Below, one piece after another: positions 55,636 to 64,000 of a stretch of 64,000 nucleotides of DNA. The translations under genes and the position numbers were made by a program. Below the pieces are notes generated by a model. It was given only the letters and a program-made list of their open reading frames with translations. It was not told the origin of the DNA and searched no databases. This DNA is from Pseudevernia furfuracea (Eukaryota > Ascomycota > Lecanoromycetes > Lecanorales > Parmeliaceae), in assembly GCA_022315425.1 (NCBI GenBank), contig JAIUPT010000010.1:124001-188000 (forward strand), in the 5' to 3' direction. Every line of letters starts with the position of its first letter. The stretch's first letter is position 1.

Positions 55636-58600
55636 CTCGCTGGGATGATGTATGCTGACGAGTGGGGTAGGTTTTGAAGGATTTTGGTATCACTATCGAA
55701 CGTGGGTATGGAGGCTAAGCGAAGGAGGAGACTGCATGTTGTTGAGATGGATGTGTGTGATCGGTGATCGTGAGGCTCAGGGTCACACGTCTTGGATGCC
55801 AGGCGACCAGGGGAGGCGGGGGGGCGAAGGATCCTTCTGTTTCGGCCCCGTATATGCAGTTCGGTTCTGTGTTTTGCTTCCTAATTCAGTCGACTGAAGC
55901 TTCGACTAAAGCTTTGAATGCTAGCATCTATTGCCGACAAGAGAGATGAGGCTGGACATTGTCTCAAGAGACAGACGTACTAAGAGCCATGTCGAGTAGC
56001 TGCGGAGAGCAGACCGCCGGGATTGGCCGAAGTTCCGGCAGATATCACGGCTGTCGGGGGTTTTTTTGACAGCTGACACATGCCTTGTAAGAAAGAGAAT
56101 GATGGAAATGTTGAGGGTTGGATTGGTTACCACAAGGGCATTTGATTGCATTTGATTGCATTTGATTGCATGAAGGTGCCCGCGTGAACCTCTGCAAGCT
56201 GTCTCCTGTCAAACTTTGATCTCCGGAGAATCAAAGAATCATGAAACGAGTTGACAGCTGGGCTTGTGACAGAGCCGTTGGATGACCCGATAGCATGGGT
56301 CGGGACACGTTGGCTCGGGATGAGATCATGAGGCTGACTCGATTTTTGAAATTTCTTTCCCTCCTTCAAAAGATCAGGAGCGGTAAGAGGCGGCTGTAGT
56401 CCCCTGTCGCCTGTGGCTTGCTGGTGATGTAGGTCGATGCGGGCAGAAGGGAAGCGGTGAAGCTGGTGGATGTGGTGGCGATTGGCATCAGAATGAGAAA
56501 ACGGACATGCCAGTGATGGCGTTGTTGGCGTCCGAGTGAAAGAGAGAAAGAGGAGGGTCGGTAGGGGAGGATGGGTAGGATAGGGTATGTAGGAGAGAGG
56601 AGAGAGGAGAGGAGAGGAGAGAGGAGAGAAAAAAGAGAAGAGTGGGGAGGTACATGGAAGCATGCATTATGTTGGCTCCATTCTCTTGTAGTTGCTTGCC
56701 AAGGACATCCGACCAATTAGGAAGGAGGCTGTCAAACCTCCGCCTCCATTACATCCGAGTGCGCCCACAATTCTTAAGTGCATTGAAAATGAAGCTGAAG
56801 CAGGCAGTACTTTTCACCAGGCACAGACATAATTGTTGATAATTGTTGTGCTAACTACGCAGAAAGTGGGAAAAGGGAAAAGGGAAAAGGTGAAGGATAT
56901 ATGTACTATGTAGGAGGTGCGTAAGGGACCATCATCCATGTCGGATGAATGTTGGCAGAAACGTAATTGCGTCCTCAACATTGTTATCCCAGCACTATCA
57001 TCACACTCTATCATCACTACCCTCACTATCATCTTGACTAATTTGTGCTTAGATCCCACATGCATCCTCGCATTCTCATCCTCTGATCCTTTGCCATTTC
57101 TTTCCCAGTGACTGGTACGCACTACGAGCAAGAAAATCGATTTTGGATTTTTGACTACGGCTTCATCATGCTGTAGGCATGCCCGCAATTCTTGCCGTCG
57201 ACCATTTGTCCCCGAATGATTCGATGATTCCTGCCTTGACTTTCTACACTAGCAATTTGACTTTCAAATCTTTCACTAAAAATGCCTGAACCTCCTTCTT
57301 ATCGTTACACTTTCTTGCTATCATTGTCACCGATTCTTCATGCATTGAGCTGGCCTCTGGCCCCATACCCGGGCGGTACTGCATTCCTCTCTCCCTCCAT
57401 CCAATTCTCCCACCCGTCTTTCCGTTCGGCGGCGTATCCATGGAGCTAAATCCAGTATTACTGAGAGATTGCTGTCTTCCCCTGGATCCTTTCGCAAAAT
57501 GTTGGCACATAGCGTTGAAGATCTTAAGCTTGCTAAACGGCAAGAGTAACGCCACCAGACGCCTTTGGGTAAACTGACACCTCAAGCTACCATGCCAAAA
57601 TTTTCATCCCACTGCGAGACTTTTCTTGCTTGCCATCAAAGAATTCGCTAGCTTTTGATCCAAGAGAAGCGCACAGTAGGAGCAGGTGGGGGATGTTCCT
57701 AGTCAAAGTCATGCCATATTGCATTGTCCGCAGTGCGTCTCCAAAAGCATGCATATCAAGGAGAGCTGAAGACTGAGGGGCACCCCCGGGCTCTTATACC
57801 GCGACCAGCAGCTAAATCTCGGAGCCCGAGACACCGCCCCTGCCACACCTCCGCGCGGACTTCGCCACGTCACGGAATGACAAACCAGAGTGCTTTATCA
57901 GGCCGCATAAGATTGAGACCCGAGTACTCGGATCGACAAAGCACGGACAGAGGTGAGCCGCTCTAACCGCTTACCCGGACGCCGACAAGGATGGGGCGCC
58001 TCAATTGTTAAAGATTTTCCTCTTTACGGCTTCTTGCAGTTAGCTTCATTATATTCCTTTTCCGTATTCATTCGACGATCCTACTACGAATACTGCTCCC
58101 TGCTGTCCAAGTTGGATCCCTTCTCTCTTATAACCCCGCGGGATAGTAATTCTGATCCTTCCGGAGTATACCCTCAGGTGTAGTTCTGGGGAGGGATATG
58201 AAATACTACCCCACGAGAGGAGAGTCACCTTGAGCTCCGTGGCAGTCACAATTAGCGCCTAGTTTTCCCATATTGCGCTAGAACAACGGTTAGATTTACA
58301 ATTGCTACAGATGTAGTAAATACTTTCTCTTTCCATTTCCTTTTCCAACCTTTCCTCTGTGCATATCTCAATCATCGTCTCATCTTAATCATAACCCTAC
58401 AGATAAAAGTCCTCACATCCTTTCTCAGACCCACCACGAAAGATGAGGATTCAGATCCCTTGACCAACCAGGAGCCAAACTTTCAAGGTACCCCAACAAG
58501 CGACACTCCGAGAATTGTAGCTATTCCCTCTCAAGCACTGACTCTGCACTGTTCAACTCCGATATTCAATTACTGAAATTCCAAGCAGAAAGGAAAGGAG

Positions 58601-58737
58601 AAGAAAAACACTTCTCGCATTACCCATCTCAGACCGTGGGACATCTTTCCCAACCTCCCATATCCTCCCCCACACCCCATTCCCTTCTCAAACCTCCCCT
58701 CTGGACTACTCAAAGCCTACATCCAGTCATTAAAATC
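55636..58737. other. Gene-poor region
   Basis: Short frames only. A small tandem repeat of an 11-bp unit (TTTGATTGCAT) is present three times at about 56139-56171. GA-rich tracts occur near 56590-56640. No RNA gene was recognised. Confidence 0.45.
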
Positions 58738-59350
58738 CCAAGCAAGCAAGCAAGCAAGTGACATTTCCCCCACCAGCCTCTCAAATCCCCCCCGTCCAAA
58801 CCCCCCAATCCATCCCAAGCCTCGCATCCGCACCACCCAACCCTCCATCCAAACCTCCGTCTGAAACCCAACCTTGCAACCCCCTCATCCATCTTTTCCA
58901 CCACAGCCCAGCCGCAGCTGGCCAGCTCGACAAAATTGCCAGTCAAAAAGCCCCCCCCTCCAACCCAGAAAGAGTGACCGGAATTCGTAAAGCTCAAGGG
59001 AGAGAGAGCCGTTCGGGACTTGGTAGGATCCTTCCTCCCTTCCATCCTCCCTTCCTCCCTCCCTTCCTCCCTTCCTCCCTTCCATCCATCCTCCCTTCCT
59101 CCCATCCATCCATCCATCCTCCCATCCATCCATCCATCTTCCCATCCATCCTCCCATCCATCCTCCCATCCATCCATCCATCCATCCATCCTCCCTTCCT
59201 CCCTCCCTTCCATCCACCAACAACGAAAAAGCCTCCTCCACCACCACCACCGAACCTCACCCACAAACCCTCCATGCAGTAGTCGAAGAGCACCCACAAA
59301 CCCTACATCCAATCCAGTAGTCGAAGAGAGAGAGAGAGCACCTCAAGATC
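58738..59350. repeat. Simple-sequence region dominated by CCAT and CCTTC units
   Basis: Runs of CATC and CTTC-type units at about 59035-59215, plus an AAGC repeat at 58739-58756 and a GA run near 59325. The long frames over it (for example 59312-58710, minus) are Asp/Gly/Trp repeats created by the microsatellite and are not genes. Confidence 0.75.
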
Positions 59351-59585
59351 CACCGTAAACGAAAAAAGGGGGAGGGGAAAACCCCCCCAAAAAAGAAAGA
59401 AAGAAAGAAAGAAAGACGCATACCGCGAAGAAAAAACCCCCTACGCTTCCCGTTCTCCCGTTCTCCCTTCTCCCTTCTCGCTCTGCTCTGCTCTCAGCAA
59501 AGGGCGGGAAAAAAAAGATAACAGCGCGCAATTTTCCGTTGCCCGACCTCGAGGCGCGACGTTTCCGGAAAAAAAAACGGGGGGG

Positions 59586-59622
<37 letters not shown>

Positions 59623-59907
59623 GATGATGGGGAAAAAGGCAGGGTCGGTGGAGAAGATGGATGGATGGATGGAATGTACTGTATGCTTGATTTACGTACA
59701 TACATACTATAACGACCGACGGCAAAGGCGCTACTCGCTCCCGGCCTTGCAGCTGATAGGAGAACCGAAGTGTCTGTTATGTGTGAATGGTAGTCAATCG
59801 CGCCCCGAGTCTCTCAATGGCATGGCTGTGCTGGAGAGGAGTAATCACTTTCCGAGCATGCCGTCATTGTCCCATCCAAGCTATGTGTGTTCTATCCCTC
59901 AAGATGC
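59351..59907. other. 3' flank of the phospholipase gene with AAAG and GA tracts
   Basis: An AAAG run at about 59391-59416 and a GA run at about 59590-59620. No gene. Confidence 0.5.
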
Positions 59908-62667
59908 TCACGTATAGATACTCTCGGTGTAAGCGTTGATCTGCAAGCCCTTCTCCGCCATCTCGGCATCTTTCAAGAAGTCTAACGGCATCCAGACCAG
60001 ATGGCCCTTGATCTGGTCGAGCTTCTGCCTGACCTCCTGCGCAGGCATGAAAGGATCGTGGAGATGCCCTTGCTTGAACTTTTCGTGTTTGGGGAGGAAG
60101 GACTCGTAGTCGGCGAAGGTTTTGACTAGCAAGGGGAAGATTAGGATCAAGCCTTATTGATCCAGGCAGTAGGGAGGATGGAGGAAAGGCACTTACTGTT
60201 GTCATCCGGATCCGCGCGGAAGAGATGTCTGAACAAGTCCGTATTCCTCGTTGCGTTACCAGTCCACATATCCCAGACTCTATCGCTCAACGGATCGGCT
60301 ACGAATTCATACTCCGGGCCTTCCATTATGTCGTTCGGACACACGTCCGGAGGTTGAGCATTCGGGTCATCCGAGGCATCGAGCTGTTGGGCTGGAAGGA
60401 GGCCAAGATGCTCACGCCAGAGTAGCCGGCGCAGGGTAGCTGCGTGGTGTCCTGCTTTATAGGGTTGGCCATCCATCGTGCTGTCGAGGAACTTCTGATC
60501 TTCCATGACGATGGAGAGTTCGCTGTCGTGGATGCCGAGTTGAGACTACGATGATTAGCTAGAGCAGTGTCCGAGGAATAGTAGACTTACTCTGTCGTTG
60601 ATATTTGAGCTCCCACATATCGCGATACGGTCATCAACAATCAACAACTTTCCATGAATATACAGCTCTTCCTGCACGAAATTCTCCTTTTCGCTCTCAA
60701 GATCGCCGTCCCAGTCCTGCTCCGAAACTTTACCTCCATTAAGCATGGCAGTGCGTGCGATGGAATCCTGCCGCGTAGATGTCTTCTCTCCCAGACCAGC
60801 TTCTTCACGGGAGTCTTCGAACCTTCGCTTCCGGTCCAAGTTCCGTTCTTTCTCCTCGTCACCACTATCATCGTGGCCGTCGAGCTTGAACTTGTCACGT
60901 TTCCTTGAACCAACGCTGTTAGGAGCGCCTCCACCCATGATTTCTTCGGCGTTGGCTCGTTGGACTTCTTGATACTTGACGCCCGACTTCTCTTCTTGCT
61001 GTACCATGGCTGGGGTTTTGTTCAAGCGATCAAACGATCTAAGGTTAAAGACGAAGATATGGTCTTTTGAGTTGACGCCTTGTGCCTCTATCTGACTGCA
61101 TATCGAATGCTCACCCCGGTGCAATGATTTGTATTGGTAGTCCATGATCGCTCGAGTGCCCGCAGCGGCATCTTCTCTCAGGTCTCCTGCAAAGCCGGGT
61201 ATCGCTGGGATCACGATGATGACTCTGAACTTTCTACCTTCTTTTCCGGCTCTCACGCACGCGTCCACGATCGCTCTGCCTATGGTGTTGTGTATGGGTG
61301 CTTGCTCTTCGCCTGTAGCAGTGATGAAGAATTGATTTTCTATGTAGACAAAATGCTGGGCGTTCCTGATGACTTCAGAATAGGCGTTTTGAATGCTGTG
61401 TTCCACTAGGATTCCACTACTCCAGTCACAACTACTTCGAACAACCTGGGCATGTACTGTTCCCGGATGTTCATGCGCCCACGGCTTGGTCTCCAGCGGT
61501 GCCATTGGATGCTTAACGTAGTCGCCAACGGGGAATTTCGGGTGCTGAACGGCTATCAGATCTTCATTCTCACCCTCCCGTCCCTGCATGAGCAACCAGT
61601 CGTAGCCAGGGTCTCGCTTATATTTGTCACGCTTGACAAAGTTCCATCGCAAAACGAAATGTTCTGCGATATCATAGACACAATCGCCAATGAGTCCCAT
61701 AGCCACGTCATGCCACGGCATACGTCCGTAATCAGCCTTGCTCAGCTCGTTCGACTTCCAGTCCTCGACGGTCTGGAAGTCCATGATACGATTGTTGTTG
61801 AAATCCTGGCCCGGGAAGACCTCGTTCTGGACTCCTGCGGGATGCACATCTGCACAAGGATGCTGTCGGTCGTCCCATCGCCCAAAGCATAGGTCGAGTC
61901 CGCCGATGAAAGCCAGAGCGTAATCAATGACGATGAACTTTTCGTGATGAGCCCAGTAGAAGGTCATATCCCCAGCGTTCTCAAAGACGTTGTGATCCGG
62001 ATGCCTCATAACTGCGATGTTCCCATGACCTTTCGTCCCCGGCGGGCAAAGAGCATGTAGAGCGTGCTTCGTATGTGCGCTGTTGCAAGAGACGGCCGCC
62101 GCGACTTCCTTGTATACAATCACGTAGATCTTGACCCCAGCCTCGGCCCTCCTCTTCAGCACCTGGTCCAATCTCCATTCCTGGTTGTAGTAGGGCGGTC
62201 TCCGCAAGAACAGCTCGGGACTTAACCACCAATCCTCGATGTAGATGACCTCCTTTGCCTTCTCCAGCGCCACCGATACGGCCCAGAAGTAGTCCCGTCC
62301 ATCAACATACCACTTGATCTTGTTCCCATCTCTTTCAGGTGCAAAGGACTCGAAGCGATGGCTCTCAGCAACGCGAGTGCGCTTGGCGTCTGTTTCTTGC
62401 TCATGCTTTTCGTCGTGGCGATGGTTGGGATTGATGAGGTTGTGGAATTTGCCGACCTTGCTCTTGAAATGGTAGAAGCCTTTCTTTGCGTCGTACAGGT
62501 GGGTTTCTGGTGGTGGGGTAGATTGTCAGTCAAATGGCGGGGTTCAATCTCGCGTGGCTCTCCGGCGCACCTTTCATCTGGTTGCGGAGCTCGGGAAAAA
62601 TATTGTGATCCTTTATCCTGTCCTTCAGCGATGCTTTCTCCGTACCATCGGTTGTTGTTGAGGACAT
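59908..62667 (-). CDS. Phospholipase D (HKD family)
   Basis: Exons 62667-62571, 62506-60591, 60545-60197 and 60125-59908 give 859 residues. Phospholipase D hydrolyses phosphatidylcholine to phosphatidic acid and choline. Two HxKxxxxD motifs are visible: HEKFIVID at about residues 220-227 and HGKLLIVD at about 649-657. Other family blocks: YIEDWWLSPELFLRRPP, GGLDLCFGRWD, YIENQFFITAT and CGSSNINDRS. A Lys/Glu-rich insert of about 130 residues sits before the second motif. The N-terminus lacks the PX and PH domains of yeast Spo14, so it belongs to the shorter fungal PLDs. The start follows a clean upstream region, and the introns have consensus ends. The gene is intact. Confidence 0.9.
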
Positions 62668-64000
62668 GTTGGCAGTCTGGATTTTCGGTTGGGTGAGAGG
62701 TGGGGTGGGGAAAAGGTGATGGTTTTCATGTAAGTCGGGGGGTCAGCATGCCTCACCACCTCAGACCTGGAGAATCAAAGTCTTGTTTTGAAGTAGCCGC
62801 TGTGATCTTGGCTGCTTGGCTATTCCTTGGCTGCGACTTGGCGAGGGGTGATGGTGTCTTGAGGACGAGTCTGATCCTTGTTGTATGCTACCGAGCTTGT
62901 TCAATATTGGACCCTGGAAAAGATCAGCAGGAACAGGGCCTCGTAGCACTAAGAGGGAATTTTGAACTGAAACAATTCCTCAACGACTTGACCTACGCTT
63001 ATACTTCCCGACGAAGAATTTTAGAAAGAGGTGAGTAGAGTAATTGATACATCAAAAGTTTCTTGATCAAGGCTTTCGTTGTCGAGTTGTAAGAGAAGAG
63101 TTGGTAGAAAGTACAATTTTGCGATTTTCGCGGGCCCTCAATTTAATCACCTTGCGGGAGCTGCTAGAGACTGCCGCCAAACGTTTTCTCAAGCTTACTG
63201 CACTCTACAGTCAAGATATGAGCATCATTGAGGTACTTCTTCTAGGTATTCCTTTCAAATTTTAACCAGTAACTGTCTTCACTTCTCTCCAATCAGGCCC
63301 ATAATCTAATTAGTGCTCTGGCTGCCCCCCCATTTTTGGAGGCCAATTATGTACATTTTGCTGCAGGTCATGTCACACGAGGTTTACGACAAGCTCATTG
63401 GCTCGTGCTCTGTTTGTGGATTGGTCATCACTCTTGGTGCTCTCCTTTGCTCACAATGTGTGGGCCGTAGGCTGCGGTGTCAGCAGGGCGAAGGGACTTG
63501 GCGATCGCAAGTCCGAGGTACTGAGGCAACCATCGTCGTCATCCTGGTGACTGCATATCTCTGTGACCACTTCACCTTCTACTTGTCTTTGATCCAGATC
63601 TGGATGAAGAACGTGCTGGATCCGAAGTGGTGTGGTAGCGATCGCAGGTGGGGATGTTTGGCCCGGGAGTTGACAAATGCAACTCCTCGGTTCATGCATC
63701 TTGCCGTATAACATGCCCAGAGTAACAGAGACTTATCTCCTGGGGAGTGCGTGTTCGATTTCTTTGAAAGACATCGTCGCCGTTCCCAGATATTCAATCT
63801 GACGCCAGATTCTGGAGATGGCTCAAGGCGAAGGTCGCTGGCCACGAACGAGCAACTTCATATAGATGCCAATATCAAATTAGATACCAACCTTTGCCAT
63901 AAACTTTTGAAAATTAGCCTCACGTGATCCGCTTCCCAGGTTGCCGTATGATACTTCATAAAAGCCATGTTTTATTTTCCGGTGAGTCTGGCTTTTCCAA
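62668..64000 (+). other. Region upstream of phospholipase D, possible partial plus-strand gene
   Basis: A frame ending at 63030 joins through a short possible intron (63031-63071, GTGAGT donor) to a frame ending at 63265; the joined product has ELKQFLNDLTYAYTSRRRIL and LETAAKRFLKLTALYSQD segments, but no ATG-led first exon is convincing. A separate hydrophobic frame at 63313-63711 is unrecognised. Both are low confidence. Confidence 0.3.

Noticed and set aside
58710..59312. 200-codon minus-strand frame rich in Gly, Asp and Trp
   Set aside because: It is the translation of CCAT/CCTTC microsatellites, with several frames open at once.

Overview
The window is nuclear DNA from a filamentous ascomycete (Pezizomycotina, most likely a Dothideomycete; the class is an inference). 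Genes carry short 45-75 nt introns with GTRAGT-type donors. Fungal families recur: SesB/NB-ARC/TPR NLR-like proteins, DUF3435, DUF6601 and a pogo/Fot1-type transposase. AT-rich blocks and clustered TGA/TAG/TAA codons look like repeat-induced point mutation (RIP).

Main result: positions 3240-37284 (about 34 kb) look like a Starship-type giant transposon. A DUF3435 tyrosine-recombinase 'captain' (36813-34470, minus) begins about 470 bp inside the right edge and reads inward. A perfect 47-bp direct repeat flanks the region (3193-3239 and 37285-37331), and just inside and overlapping it are 23-bp imperfect terminal inverted repeats (19/23). The host DNA on both outer sides is AT-rich and RIP-like, so the element seems to have landed in one AT-rich block (2930-3192 plus 37332-39715). 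The captain now has nine in-frame stops, so this copy looks immobile unless supplied in trans.

Cargo, left to right: a chromodomain protein with nonsense codons (4720-6589, +); a coiled-coil protein with an internal duplication and three nonsense codons (9890-7731, -); an FHA-kinase fused to three APSES/KilA-N-like domains (10414-14195, +); minisatellites including a 72-bp tandem repeat (about 14.7-16.2 kb); two MADS-box-like mini-genes (17003 and 17931, +); a RIP-damaged NLR (24982 to about 19030, -) split by a pogo element (19118-21017); a nuclease-like gene (27086-26550, -); a DUF6601-like gene (28607-27717, -); a second NLR in opposite orientation (28819-32919, +); a third MADS-like copy (33741-33371, -); a 385-bp foldback element; and the captain.

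Left of the element is one clear gene, a secreted Ser/Thr-rich protein (900-1718). Right of the AT-rich block, normal chromosomal content resumes: a coiled-coil/Ulp1-like protease gene (42157-40200, -), a small repeat protein (45429-45665), a PRPP synthetase subunit with a 10-nt micro-exon (48263-46553, -) diverging from a mitochondrial carrier (48562-49963, +), a conserved membrane protein (50402-51559, +), a 53-residue Cys-rich protein (54259-54098, -) and a phospholipase D (62667-59908, -). The stretch 51.6-59.9 kb is gene-poor and rich in simple repeats. No rRNA, tRNA or CRISPR array was recognised.
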